Shown here: positions 6,628 to 15,116 of the stretch, in pieces
Layout: every line of letters starts with the position of its first letter
Position numbering within the stretch: the first letter of the stretch is position 1
NCBI GenBank assembly: GCA_030591305.1
Contig: JAUVBI010000028.1
Location: 1-19,043 of the forward strand
DNA: 19,043 bases
Direction of reading: 5' to 3'
Origin: Pseudomonadota bacterium
GTDB lineage: Bacteria; Pseudomonadota; Gammaproteobacteria; Pseudomonadales; Halieaceae
Notes under the pieces: generated by a model
Seen by the model: only the letters and a program-made list of their open reading frames with translations
Told to the model about the DNA's origin: nothing
The model's database searches: none
Made by a program: the position numbers and the translations under genes

Positions 6628-7602
6628 TTATACAGTGCTTGCTGGTGAATTGTTTAATGATCTGCCGTCAGCGCCCACAACTGCATCCCGCAATATGTCG
6701 ATACGCGCCATGGCTGAGGCCGCCAGTTTTTGGGCCTGCAACATTACAGCTTCATTCATAGTGCGTGTTACAAGCGCATCATAGTACATAAAGCAACGGT
6801 CACAATCACTGTAGAGCCGGTGCAACAATGCCGTATTATCTGCACCACTGTGGACCAGGTCCTTACAATAAACTTCTATTGAGTCCACATCCTGTATCGC
6901 CGCCTGAGTGCAGGTGCTGTCACTGCTGCGGGCCTGAAATTCAATGCCCTCGAGTATGGACTCACTATAACTAACCACTGTGCTCAAGCCTGGGTATACT
7001 TCAAGCAGTGATTTTACGCTGGCCAGCACGCACCGCTCCAGGCTGGCTGAAATATTGAAAAGGTCAGCTGTGGAGTCAACAGCGGCGGGGTCAATTTTTG
7101 GTCGATTGCGGTGTCGGTCCTGCTCGGCATGCCAGGCCCGCCTGCGTAGTGAGCGAAACTGCGCGGCGCGCTGCAACTCCTCCCCGGCAAGAATTTCGGC
7201 ATATTCACGCAAGCCGCTATCCTCTGCATAGGCGGCAACATGAGCAAAAAAGCGAAAGGCCCGATCTGCATTATGCACAACCAGAGCCAACACCCGATAG
7301 GGCGTACTGCGGATAGGGTCCAGCGCGGCCGCATCGTACTCATCCCTCACATTGGGATCTTGCCAGCTCAGGGGAATTGCATGGGGTGATAACTGCAAAC
7401 CCTCAGATTCGACCCAGCTCATAATCAGCTGCTCTCGATCTCGCTCGGTGGTGGATATTTGCTCGAATATTAATGCACAGGGCTCATTGCTGTGTTCACG
7501 CATCTCGTCGCTACAATCGGCAAAATACCGCGCGGCCTCCTGCGCTGTCACCAGCACAGTGGAAAGTAACTCAGCGGAAGTCTGAATTTTTGTCTTATTC
7601 AT
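6628..7602 (-). CDS. Ferritin-like (rubrerythrin-type) domain protein with altered metal ligands
   Basis: This 324-residue cytoplasmic protein is divergent from nosR. Residues about 20-165 resemble a rubrerythrin-type four-helix bundle. They include FEQISTTERDREQLIMSW, then PYRVLALVVHNADRAFRFFAHVAAYAEDSGLREYAEILAGEELQRAAQFRSLRRRAWHAE. In iron-binding relatives the helices carry ExxH (EEEREH and AREELEH types). Here the corresponding sites read E53-R-D-R56 and E142-L-Q-R145, and the helix-3 Glu position is within NADRAF. A normal di-iron centre therefore seems unlikely. Residues 185-324 are helical with several Cys (for example CDRCF) and no match I can name. The ATG at 7602 is chosen because the longer frame to 7662 needs a TTG start and would run into the regulatory site; the ATG has no strong Shine-Dalgarno sequence. 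Function is unknown. Confidence 0.75.
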   Translation of the reverse strand: MNKTKIQTSAELLSTVLVTAQEAARYFADCSDEMREHSNEPCALIFEQISTTERDREQLIMSWVESEGLQLSPHAIPLSWQDPNVRDEYDAAALDPIRSTPYRVLALVVHNADRAFRFFAHVAAYAEDSGLREYAEILAGEELQRAAQFRSLRRRAWHAEQDRHRNRPKIDPAAVDSTADLFNISASLERCVLASVKSLLEVYPGLSTVVSYSESILEGIEFQARSSDSTCTQAAIQDVDSIEVYCKDLVHSGADNTALLHRLYSDCDRCFMYYDALVTRTMNEAVMLQAQKLAASAMARIDILRDAVVGADGRSLNNSPASTV

Positions 7603-7648
7603 AAAGAGAGTTTCGCATGACGCCCCTGCTTTGGCTACATGCAGCAAT

Positions 7649-7690
7649 TTGCGATGACGCAAGTCATGTTCTACAGTAAGCGAATACTGT
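7649..7690 (+). promoter_or_regulatory. FNR/FixK/DNR-type site and -10 element for the nos operon
   Basis: TTGCGATGACGCAA (7649-7662) is a perfect palindrome TTGCG-N4-CGCAA, matching the CRP/FNR-family pattern TTG(A/C)-N6-(T/G)CAA. A -10-like TACTGT occupies 7685-7690, which implies a start near 7697. The centre of the palindrome is then at -41.5, the class II activation position of FNR-type regulators. No minus-strand -10 fits the same spacing for the divergent gene, so the site most likely serves nosR. Members of this family (FNR, DNR/NNR, FixK) activate nos genes under low oxygen or nitric oxide. Which regulator acts here cannot be told. Confidence 0.65.
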
Positions 7691-7822
7691 AAACTTATGG
7701 CAAATTAATAAGGGGTAGCCTACTTTCGGTTTAGTCTCGGCACCACTGTTTCTGCTGCTTAATCGAGGCATATTATCTCTAGCTCTTTCACGTTAAGGTT
7801 TCGAGCCATTTTCACTGTCCTG

Positions 7823-10021
7823 ATGCTTTGCGGCTCGGTGCTATTCATACTGCCTGGCAAAGCCTTCGGGGCGTCTGAACTGGCAGAATTTCTACCCGGC
7901 ATTGAAGCCCGGGACTTGTTTCCCGGTGCCAATCAGGTGGGCGCACCAGGGGGGGAGTCTCCGGTGGCACCTGTCTATCAGGGTGATACACAAGTCGGCT
8001 TTGTTTTCCTTACCAGCGATTACGTGAATACAACCGGCTATTCCGGTAAACCCATTCACCAGTTGGTTGCTATCGATATGGCGGGCATTATCCGCAGGGT
8101 GCTGCTGGTTAAGCACCATGAACCCATCGTACTCATTGGTATTCCAGAAAAACGTATTGTTGCTGTTCTCGATAATTACATTGGCCTCGATATAGGCAAA
8201 ATGGTACGTGGCGAACTGGGTGCCCCAAAAATAGACGTGGTTACGGGCGCAACCGTCACGGTGATGGTCATGGACGATAACATCCAGCGCAGCGCAATCC
8301 GGGTGGCGCGAGCCTATCGCCTGGGGGGACTGGCACCTAAACGCAAACACACAGGGCCAATCGCCAGCATAAATCCTGAAATAACAGGCATTGCAAGCTG
8401 GCAAACATTATTTGACGAGTCCTCCGTGGCGCGTTTGACTCTGAGTCTGGAGCAGGTCAATAAAGCCTTTGAAGAGTCCGGCGATGAACAAGCGGCCCTG
8501 GCACCTGAAGAAGGTCCGCCCAATGAGGTTTTTATAGAGCTCTATGCCGCCGTTGTATCCATTCCCGTCATTGGTCGTAGCTTGTTAGGTAAAGCGGAAT
8601 ACAATAACCTTCTCAAACGCTTGGAGCCGGGCCAGCAGGCCATCCTCCTGGCCGGCGACGGGCGTTACTCCTTCAAGGGTTCGGGTTATGTACGCGGTGG
8701 TATTTTTGACCGTTTTCAGCTTGTACAGGGAGACAACCTGATACGCTTTCACGACTATGAGCACAAGCGTCTACGCAAGATTGCTGCCGAGGGTGCACCG
8801 AAGCTCAAGGACGTCGACCTGTTTATCCTGCCCACAGATCAGGGCTTCGATGGTGCGTTGCCCTGGCAGCTCGAGCTTCTTGTCGGTCGCCTGACAGGCC
8901 CCACTCGTAAAGCTTTCCTGAACTTCGAATTAGGCTACACGCCACCGGACAAGTACCTCAGCTTTACAGAACCTGCCGCTGTGCCCAGTATAGGTTTTAT
9001 GGCATGGCTGGAAGCCGAAGCTACCGCAGAAGACGCTCCCTTGTGGAAAAGGATGTGGTTGAACAAACTGCCTCAGATAACAGTACTGCTGCTGGCTCTG
9101 GGTGTTCTTACACTGATTTTCTTTTTCCAGAACTGGCTGGTCAAGCGGCCGGTTCTAACCGACAGGGTACGCATAGGCTTTTTGATCTTCACTCTCTTCG
9201 GCATTGGCTGGTACGCCAATGCACAATTGTCGGTTGTGAATATACTCGCCGTGTTAAATGCGCTGGTTTCGGGGTTTGACTGGAGCTACTTCTTGATGGA
9301 GCCCCTGCTCTTTGTGCTGTGGGGCTCGGTGGCCACCTCGCTGCTTTTTTGGGGCCGGGGAGCCTATTGCGGCTGGTTGTGCCCCTTCGGTGCATTACAG
9401 GAATTAATGAACCGGGTTGCCAAATGGGTAAAAATCCCCCAGTTGTTACTACCGTGGAGTTTTCATGAACGGCTGTGGGCACTGAAATACCTAATTTTCC
9501 TGCTATTGTTTGGCCTTTCCCTGCACTCACTGGACTGGGCAGAACGCCTGGCCGAAGTCGAACCCTTCAAAACTGCTATTATCCTGAAATTTCAGCGCAG
9601 CTGGCCCTTTGTTCTGTTTGCCGTGGGCGTATTGTTGCCCGGTATTTTTATAGAGCGATTCTACTGTCGATACCTATGCCCCCTGGGTGCCGCCCTTGCA
9701 ATTCCAGGCCGCCTGCGTATGTTCGAGTGGTTAAAACGCTACCGAGAATGTGGCACGCCCTGCCAACGTTGCTCTCAGGAGTGTATGGTGCAGGCGATTC
9801 ACAAAGAGGGAAACATTAATGTTAATGAGTGCCTTTATTGCCTGCACTGCCAGGTTGTCTATGTTGATGACCATGCCTGCCCCGTACTTATTCAAAAGCG
9901 CTTGAAGCGGGAGCGCCCCAGTAAACAGGTTTCTGGAAATAAGTCTGCAGCAGCGATAAGATTGCAAAACATTAAAGAAAAAGGACGGGAACCGGCAGAC
10001 ATTATCGCCATTTCTGATTAA
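7823..10021 (+). CDS. nosR: NosR, membrane flavo/iron-sulfur protein for nitrous oxide respiration
   Basis: NosR is thought to pass electrons from quinol to periplasmic NosZ, and it also supports nos expression. The 732-residue protein has a periplasmic FMN-binding domain. Its TGATVT (residues 141-146) fits the flavinylation motif, with T146 as the likely attachment site. Transmembrane helices begin around residue 415. Two CX3CP motifs follow, CGWLCP (516-521) and CRYLCP (615-620). A C-terminal ferredoxin-like region has Cys at 643, 647, 650 and 654, and at 670, 673, 676 and 686, suited to two 4Fe-4S clusters. The start is uncertain. The ATG at 7823 has no Shine-Dalgarno sequence and leaves a short signal peptide (LCGSVLFILPGKAFGA). 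The frame is open upstream to a stop at 7760, and an AAGG precedes an ATT at 7808. nosZ follows after 91 bp. Confidence 0.93.
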   Translation: MLCGSVLFILPGKAFGASELAEFLPGIEARDLFPGANQVGAPGGESPVAPVYQGDTQVGFVFLTSDYVNTTGYSGKPIHQLVAIDMAGIIRRVLLVKHHEPIVLIGIPEKRIVAVLDNYIGLDIGKMVRGELGAPKIDVVTGATVTVMVMDDNIQRSAIRVARAYRLGGLAPKRKHTGPIASINPEITGIASWQTLFDESSVARLTLSLEQVNKAFEESGDEQAALAPEEGPPNEVFIELYAAVVSIPVIGRSLLGKAEYNNLLKRLEPGQQAILLAGDGRYSFKGSGYVRGGIFDRFQLVQGDNLIRFHDYEHKRLRKIAAEGAPKLKDVDLFILPTDQGFDGALPWQLELLVGRLTGPTRKAFLNFELGYTPPDKYLSFTEPAAVPSIGFMAWLEAEATAEDAPLWKRMWLNKLPQITVLLLALGVLTLIFFFQNWLVKRPVLTDRVRIGFLIFTLFGIGWYANAQLSVVNILAVLNALVSGFDWSYFLMEPLLFVLWGSVATSLLFWGRGAYCGWLCPFGALQELMNRVAKWVKIPQLLLPWSFHERLWALKYLIFLLLFGLSLHSLDWAERLAEVEPFKTAIILKFQRSWPFVLFAVGVLLPGIFIERFYCRYLCPLGAALAIPGRLRMFEWLKRYRECGTPCQRCSQECMVQAIHKEGNINVNECLYCLHCQVVYVDDHACPVLIQKRLKRERPSKQVSGNKSAAAIRLQNIKEKGREPADIIAISD

Positions 10022-10112
10022 AAATTCTGATATCAGCTCAGCCAGGGGTATCGGTAGTGGTGCGTATGCACTATTGGATAGATGACAAGCGCTAACTCAA
10101 AGGAGACATGCT
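10022..10112 (+). promoter_or_regulatory. nosR-nosZ intergenic region with hairpin and strong RBS
   Basis: AAAGGAGA lies 6 bases upstream of the nosZ ATG, much stronger than any site before nosR. A small palindrome, GTGC-GTAT-GCAC (10060-10071), sits mid-gap and could be an operator or an mRNA hairpin. No clear -35/-10 pair or FNR-type box is seen. A separate nosZ promoter is known in some denitrifiers but is not demonstrated here. Confidence 0.4.
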
Positions 10113-12035
10113 ATGTCGAAGAAAGAAGACAATAACGAAGGCAAGCAAACAGGGATTCAACGGAGGGAGCTGCTGGGTGGTTCGGCTAAACTTGCCGCTC
10201 TGGCCGGAGCCGGCACACTGGCCGGCATCACGGGAGGTGGCTTGTTAGCTTCTGCAAATGCACAGGCCGCAAGCGAGAAAGGCAGTGTCGCTCCGGGAGA
10301 CCTGGACGATTACTACGGCTTTTGGAGTAGCGGCCAATGCGGCGAGATGCGCATTATGGGCCTACCCTCCATGCGTGAACTTATGCGAGTGCCCGTTTTT
10401 AATCGCTGTAGTGCAACAGGCTGGGGCGCAACCAACGAGAGTATCAAAATTCACAAGGATGGCCTGCTTCCCGAGACAAAAAAATTCCTGGAGGATAAGG
10501 GTGAAGTTTGGCAAAATGGCGACCTTCACCACCCCCATATGTCGTTTACAGACGGTACCTATGACGGTCGCTATCTGTTCATGAACGACAAGGCCAACAC
10601 TCGTGTAGCCCGGGTACGTTGTGATGTCATGAAATGTGACAAAATCATCGAAATTCCAAATGCCTCTGACATACACGGCCTGCGCCCGCAGAAATATCCT
10701 CGCACGGGTTATGTATTTGCCAATGGTGAGCATCGGGTCCCCATTCCAAATGATGGCCGGGACCTGGATGACCCCAGTAAGTATCACGCTATATTTACCG
10801 CTATTGACGGCGATGAAATGAAAGTTGCGTGGCAGGTGATGGTGGACGGAAACCTGGATAACTGCGATGCAGATTACCAGGGGCTATACGCGTTCTCTAC
10901 CTGCTACAACTCCGAAGGCGGCGTAACACTGGCAGAGATGACATCTGCAGAACGAGACTGGGTCGTAATTTTCGACATCAAACGTATTGAGGAAGGCGTC
11001 AGGAATGGCGATTTCAAGACCATTGGTGGCGTACCGGTTCTCGATGGACGTAAGGGCTCACCTTATACCCGCTACGTACCAGTCTCTAACAGCCCGCACG
11101 GTTGCAATACCGCACCGGACAGACGTCATGTGGTCATTAACGGAAAGCTGTCCCCCACCGCGTCTGTTATTGACGTAACCCTCATACCAGATCTCTTCAA
11201 CGATAAGATCGAGCCCCGAGGTGTCATTGTAGCTGAGCCCGAACTGGGCCTTGGTCCCCTGCACACCGCCTTTGACGGCAAGGGTAATGCTTTCACAACG
11301 CTATTTCTGGACAGTCAGATAGTCAAGTGGAACATACAAAAGGCTGTCGATGCCTATGCAGGTAAAGATGTCGATCCAATTCTGGAAAAAATTGATGTGC
11401 AATACCAGCCTGGCCACAACCACAGCTCAATGGGTGAAACCAAAGAGGCCGATGGCAAATGGCTGGTATCACTGAATAAGTTCTCCAAGGACCGGTTTAT
11501 TAACGTGGGCCCCCTGAAACCCGAGAACGAGCAGCTAATCGACATCTCCAGCAAAAAAATGGAAATCGTGCACGATGGCCCAACCTTCGCCGAGCCCCAC
11601 GACTGTATCATTGTTCGAACGGATATCGTCAACCCCGACTCCCTATGGAGCAAGGATGACCCTATCTGGGCTGAAGCCACCGCCCAGGCCAAAAAAGACG
11701 GCGTGACCTTGTATCAGGACTCCAAAGTGATACGTGATGGCAATAAGGTACGTGTTTATATGTGGTCTGCAGCACCCAATTTCAGCATGACAGACTTCAA
11801 GGTCAAGCAGGGGGATGAGGTCACTGTCTACGTCAGTAATAATGACAAGATTGACGATCTCGCTCACGGCTTTACGCTTGCAAACTACGGTGTAGCAATG
11901 GAAGTCGGGCCTCAAGCCACGTCCTCCATAACCTTCAAGGCCGACCGTCCTGGAGTGCATTGGTTCTACTGCCAGTGGTTCTGTCATGCGCTGCACATGG
12001 AAATGCGCGGCCGCATGCTGGTGGAGGCGTCCTGA
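10113..12035 (+). CDS. nosZ: Nitrous oxide reductase NosZ (Tat-exported, clade I type)
   Basis: NosZ reduces N2O to N2 in the periplasm, the last step of denitrification. At 640 residues it has the usual length. A Tat signal ([19 protein letters not shown], then an ANAQA cleavage region near residue 52) marks folded export. A seven-bladed propeller carries the seven CuZ histidines: H139 and H140 (DLHHPH), H188 (DIHGL), H329 (SPHGCN), H384 ([11 protein letters not shown]), H435 ([10 protein letters not shown]) and H496 (AEPHDC). The C-terminal cupredoxin domain has the CuA ligands H585, C620, C624, H628 and M631 within [12 protein letters not shown]. The spacing closely follows the Pseudomonas stutzeri enzyme. 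All metal ligands are present, so the enzyme should be functional if matured by NosDFY and NosL. The Tat signal and operon layout fit clade I rather than the Sec-exported clade II. Confidence 0.98.
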   Translation: MSKKEDNNEGKQTGIQRRELLGGSAKLAALAGAGTLAGITGGGLLASANAQAASEKGSVAPGDLDDYYGFWSSGQCGEMRIMGLPSMRELMRVPVFNRCSATGWGATNESIKIHKDGLLPETKKFLEDKGEVWQNGDLHHPHMSFTDGTYDGRYLFMNDKANTRVARVRCDVMKCDKIIEIPNASDIHGLRPQKYPRTGYVFANGEHRVPIPNDGRDLDDPSKYHAIFTAIDGDEMKVAWQVMVDGNLDNCDADYQGLYAFSTCYNSEGGVTLAEMTSAERDWVVIFDIKRIEEGVRNGDFKTIGGVPVLDGRKGSPYTRYVPVSNSPHGCNTAPDRRHVVINGKLSPTASVIDVTLIPDLFNDKIEPRGVIVAEPELGLGPLHTAFDGKGNAFTTLFLDSQIVKWNIQKAVDAYAGKDVDPILEKIDVQYQPGHNHSSMGETKEADGKWLVSLNKFSKDRFINVGPLKPENEQLIDISSKKMEIVHDGPTFAEPHDCIIVRTDIVNPDSLWSKDDPIWAEATAQAKKDGVTLYQDSKVIRDGNKVRVYMWSAAPNFSMTDFKVKQGDEVTVYVSNNDKIDDLAHGFTLANYGVAMEVGPQATSSITFKADRPGVHWFYCQWFCHALHMEMRGRMLVEAS

Positions 12036-12060
12036 AAAACTGCTGAGGCATCGCACGTTA

Positions 12061-13365
12061 ATGCACAGTACAAACTTGATGCCAGCAAGCTCTAAAAACA
12101 CAAGCCCCGTGGCCAGCCCTGCGCTGACCCGGGTGCTTGTTTTTTTCTTATTCACACTTTCTGCAGCGGTATACGCCGACACTTTGTTAGTAGAGGTGGG
12201 CGCTCCCTTGCAGGAAGCCATTTATCAAGCGCGCCCGGGTGACACTCTGATACTCCAGGCGGGTATTCACAAAGGCCCCATTGTTATTGATCGATCACTC
12301 AGCCTGTTGGGCAAAGATGTGGCGACAATAGACGGAGGGAGGCAAGGACGGGTTGTTACGGTGGCCGCGCCGGATGTAACCGTTCGTGGCTTAACCATAC
12401 GTCACTCCGGTGACAGTCTTACCACAGAGGATTCAGGAATTTTTATAAGCCCCGAGGGCGACCGTGCCCTGGTGGAAAAAAACAAACTGACAGACAACCT
12501 CATTGGCGTCTATTTGAAGGGCCCAGAGGATGCACAGGTTAAAAACAATATCATCAAAGGCAGTAAAAATCCGCATGTGAATGACAGAGGCAATGGTGTA
12601 CAGCTATGGAATACACCAGGCTCCGTGGTTGAGGGTAATGACATCAGCTTCGGTCGCGATGGCATTTTTGTAACAACCAGCCGAAACAATATTTTCCGCA
12701 ATAATGTCATGCATGACTTGCGCTTTGCCATACACTATATGTACACCCATGACAGTATTATTGAAGGAAACCATTCCAGTGGCAATCACGTTGCCTATGC
12801 CCTGATGTACTCAAATAAACTTCAGGTTATTAATAATATTTCATACGGAGACCGAGACCGAGGCTTGTTTTTAAACTTTGCCAACGACTCACACTTTAGT
12901 GGCAATCGAATTGACGGTGCCCAAAAGTGCTTTTTTATCTATAACGCCAACTTTAACCGTATTGAAAATAACTCTTTTTCCAACTGTGAAATTGGCATTC
13001 ACTTTACCGCAGGGTCAGAAGGCAATGATGTCTTTGGCAATGCATTTATTGACAACCGGAATCAGGTAAAATATGTCGGCACCCGTTTTATCGAGTGGTC
13101 GCTGGATGGCAGAGGGAACTTCTGGAGTGATAACCCAGCCTTCGACCTCGACAACAATGGTATTGCCGATAGACCCTACCAGCCCAACGATATGGTGGAC
13201 CAACTGCTATGGCGCCACCCGCTGGCCAAGCTGTTAATCAACAGTCCGGCCATGCAGGTGCTGCGCTGGGCACAATCGGAGTTTCCCTCATTACACCCCG
13301 GCGGGGTAAGCGATAGCGCGCCGCTCATGTCCTTTGAACACCAACAAGGATCGAGCGATGGATAA
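12061..13365 (+). CDS. nosD: NosD, periplasmic beta-helix maturation protein
   Basis: NosD works with the NosFY ABC transporter to supply the sulfur or copper needed for the CuZ cluster of NosZ. The 434-residue protein has a signal peptide (TRVLVFFLFTLSAAVYA, mature start near ADTLLVEV). A long right-handed beta-helix follows, with repeats of the type NxI-xxxxxG-I seen in KNKLTDNLIGVYLKG, NDISFGRDGIFVTTSRNN and NSFSNCEIGIHFTAGSEGND. The motif GRGNFWSDNPAFDLDNNGIAD is a NosD hallmark. The frame is open further upstream into nosZ. The ATG at 12061 is preferred because it lies just after the nosZ stop and precedes the signal peptide; the nearest GAGG is 12 bases away. A second ATG at 12079 is possible. 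Confidence 0.95.
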   Translation: MHSTNLMPASSKNTSPVASPALTRVLVFFLFTLSAAVYADTLLVEVGAPLQEAIYQARPGDTLILQAGIHKGPIVIDRSLSLLGKDVATIDGGRQGRVVTVAAPDVTVRGLTIRHSGDSLTTEDSGIFISPEGDRALVEKNKLTDNLIGVYLKGPEDAQVKNNIIKGSKNPHVNDRGNGVQLWNTPGSVVEGNDISFGRDGIFVTTSRNNIFRNNVMHDLRFAIHYMYTHDSIIEGNHSSGNHVAYALMYSNKLQVINNISYGDRDRGLFLNFANDSHFSGNRIDGAQKCFFIYNANFNRIENNSFSNCEIGIHFTAGSEGNDVFGNAFIDNRNQVKYVGTRFIEWSLDGRGNFWSDNPAFDLDNNGIADRPYQPNDMVDQLLWRHPLAKLLINSPAMQVLRWAQSEFPSLHPGGVSDSAPLMSFEHQQGSSDG

Positions 13366-13377
13366 GGCGCTCCCACA

Positions 13378-14292
13378 ATGAATGCAATCGAACTAAGTGC
13401 CGTCAGCAAACACTACGGGGGAAAGGCCGTAGTACAAAATGTCGATCTCACCGTTCACCCAGGTGAGCGTCTTGTCATGATCGGTCATAATGGTGCCGGT
13501 AAAACCACCTTGATGAAAATGATGCTGGGGCTAACCCGGCCCAGTTCCGGGCAAGTACGGGTTCTGGGAAGAGACCCTGTATCCAACGCCTCATCGCAGC
13601 ATCAATTACTGGGCTACGTTCCAGAAAGTGTCGCCTTTCACAGCGCCATGAAAGGCAGAGAAGTGCTGGCTTTTTATGCGAGCCTGAAGGGTGTGTCAGC
13701 GCTGGAGTATACCGACATTCTGACCCGGGTCGGCCTGAAAGATGCAGCCGACCGACGCGTGAGTACTTATTCAAAAGGGATGCGACAGCGCCTGGGGTTG
13801 GCTCAGGCGATGCTGGGCGAGCCACGACTTCTGTTCCTGGATGAGCCGACCAGTGGCCTGGACCCCTCACTGCGCAGGCAGTTCTATGAACTCATTGATA
13901 CACTCAGCCGCTCGGGTACAACATCACTTATCTCATCACACTCGCTGAACGAGGTAGAGGCTCGCGCCGATCGCATCGCCATACTAAAAAACGGTGTACT
14001 GCTGGCATGTGGCACAATGCCTGAATTACTGGAGCAGGCCGGACTCCCTATCTACGTACAATTACAAGTAAAACCCGGCACAGCTGCAAAAGTGGCAGAG
14101 CAACTGTGCTCTGCCGGTAAATTACACAGGGTTGGCGACAACGGCATAGACCTGCTCTGCCTCGGGTCGAGCAAAATGGAACTCATTCACCGAATTGCAG
14201 CACTGGGAGACCGGGTTGAAGATATGAATATTGTGCCCCCCAGGCTGGATGAAGTTTATCAGCACTATATGGATACGGTAGAGCCACAATGA
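13378..14292 (+). CDS. nosF: NosF, ABC transporter ATP-binding protein
   Basis: NosF is the ATPase of the NosFY transporter, which with NosD matures the CuZ site. The 304-residue protein has Walker A GHNGAGKTT (36-44, with K42 and T43), the ABC signature YSKGMRQR (131-138), Walker B LLFLDE (151-156, with catalytic E156) and the switch His H188 in SSHSLNE. The ~110-residue C-terminal extension is typical of ABC-2 drug/copper-type ATPases. AAGG lies 10 bases before the ATG. It begins 12 bp after nosD and overlaps nosY by four bases (ATGA), so expression is coupled. Confidence 0.96.
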   Translation: MNAIELSAVSKHYGGKAVVQNVDLTVHPGERLVMIGHNGAGKTTLMKMMLGLTRPSSGQVRVLGRDPVSNASSQHQLLGYVPESVAFHSAMKGREVLAFYASLKGVSALEYTDILTRVGLKDAADRRVSTYSKGMRQRLGLAQAMLGEPRLLFLDEPTSGLDPSLRRQFYELIDTLSRSGTTSLISSHSLNEVEARADRIAILKNGVLLACGTMPELLEQAGLPIYVQLQVKPGTAAKVAEQLCSAGKLHRVGDNGIDLLCLGSSKMELIHRIAALGDRVEDMNIVPPRLDEVYQHYMDTVEPQ

Positions 14293-15116
14293 GAGCGATA
14301 CGATTACTGGCGGTAAACGAGTTTGTTGATGGTTTGCGCAATCGCTGGGTAGCGGCAGCTGTTATTTTACTGGGAGCAATGGCATTAAGCTTATTGCTGG
14401 TAGGGTCGGCTCCCAGTGGCACAACCCGCGCCGGGGCTCTGGCCATCAGTGTTGTAAGCCTGGCCAGTTTGAGTGTTTACCTGTTGCCACTCATAGCTCT
14501 TATGTTGTCTTTCGATGCTCTGGTGGGTGAATTTGAGCGCGGCACGATGCTGTTATTGCTGACCTACCCAATATCACGCTGGCAGGTAATTCTGGGTAAG
14601 TTTTTTGGCCACCTGATGATTCTGGCCACTGCAATTATCATCGGCTACGGGGGTGCAGCGGTAATCACCGTGCTCTCTACCGAAACCGGCATAGCCGGTT
14701 GGCAAGCCTATCTCACTATGATGGCAAGCACTCTTCTGCTGGGTGCAATATTTATCGCAATGGGTTATCTGGTGAGCGTGCTGGTTCGAGAACGCAGCAC
14801 CGCTGCCGGTGCCGCTGTGGTGCTGTGGCTGCTCTTCGTCGTTCTGTATGATTTAGGGTTGCTCGGCGTACTACTTGCTGACCGGGAACAACAAATTGAC
14901 CAGACGCTATTTTCAATTCTTATGCTGGCCAGCCCTACCGATACCTATCGAATTTTAAACCTGACCGCTTTTGACACAGTGGGACAAGCTGCCGGAATAA
15001 GCGGTATAGCAGCCAAGGCAGGCTTTGGCATACCCCTACTGCTGTCCTTGTTACTTGCCTGGGTTGCGGCTCCACTGTGTGCAACGATGGCAATATTTCA
15101 GCGTAGAGAACTGTAA
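14289..15116 (+). CDS. nosY: NosY, ABC transporter membrane subunit
   Basis: NosY is the permease partner of NosF. The 275-residue protein has about six hydrophobic segments: WVAAAVILLGAMALSLLLVG, VSLASLSVYLLPLIALMLSF, LMILATAIIIGYGGAAVITV, a fourth near LLLGAIFIAMGYLVSVLV, a fifth AAVVLWLLFVVLYDLGLLGV and a sixth at the end. The region GEFERGTMLLLLTYPISRWQVILGKF is the ABC-2 permease coupling motif seen in NosY. The gene overlaps nosF at its start (ATGA) and nosL at its end by one base (TAATG), placing it in the centre of a tightly packed operon. It is complete with no unusual features. Confidence 0.95.
   Translation: MRAIRLLAVNEFVDGLRNRWVAAAVILLGAMALSLLLVGSAPSGTTRAGALAISVVSLASLSVYLLPLIALMLSFDALVGEFERGTMLLLLTYPISRWQVILGKFFGHLMILATAIIIGYGGAAVITVLSTETGIAGWQAYLTMMASTLLLGAIFIAMGYLVSVLVRERSTAAGAAVVLWLLFVVLYDLGLLGVLLADREQQIDQTLFSILMLASPTDTYRILNLTAFDTVGQAAGISGIAAKAGFGIPLLLSLLLAWVAAPLCATMAIFQRREL

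Noticed and set aside
10074..10088. Second FNR-type box before nosZ (TTGGATAGATGACAA)
   Set aside because: The half-sites are spaced one base too far apart and the inner bases are not symmetric, so it does not fit the 14 bp pattern.
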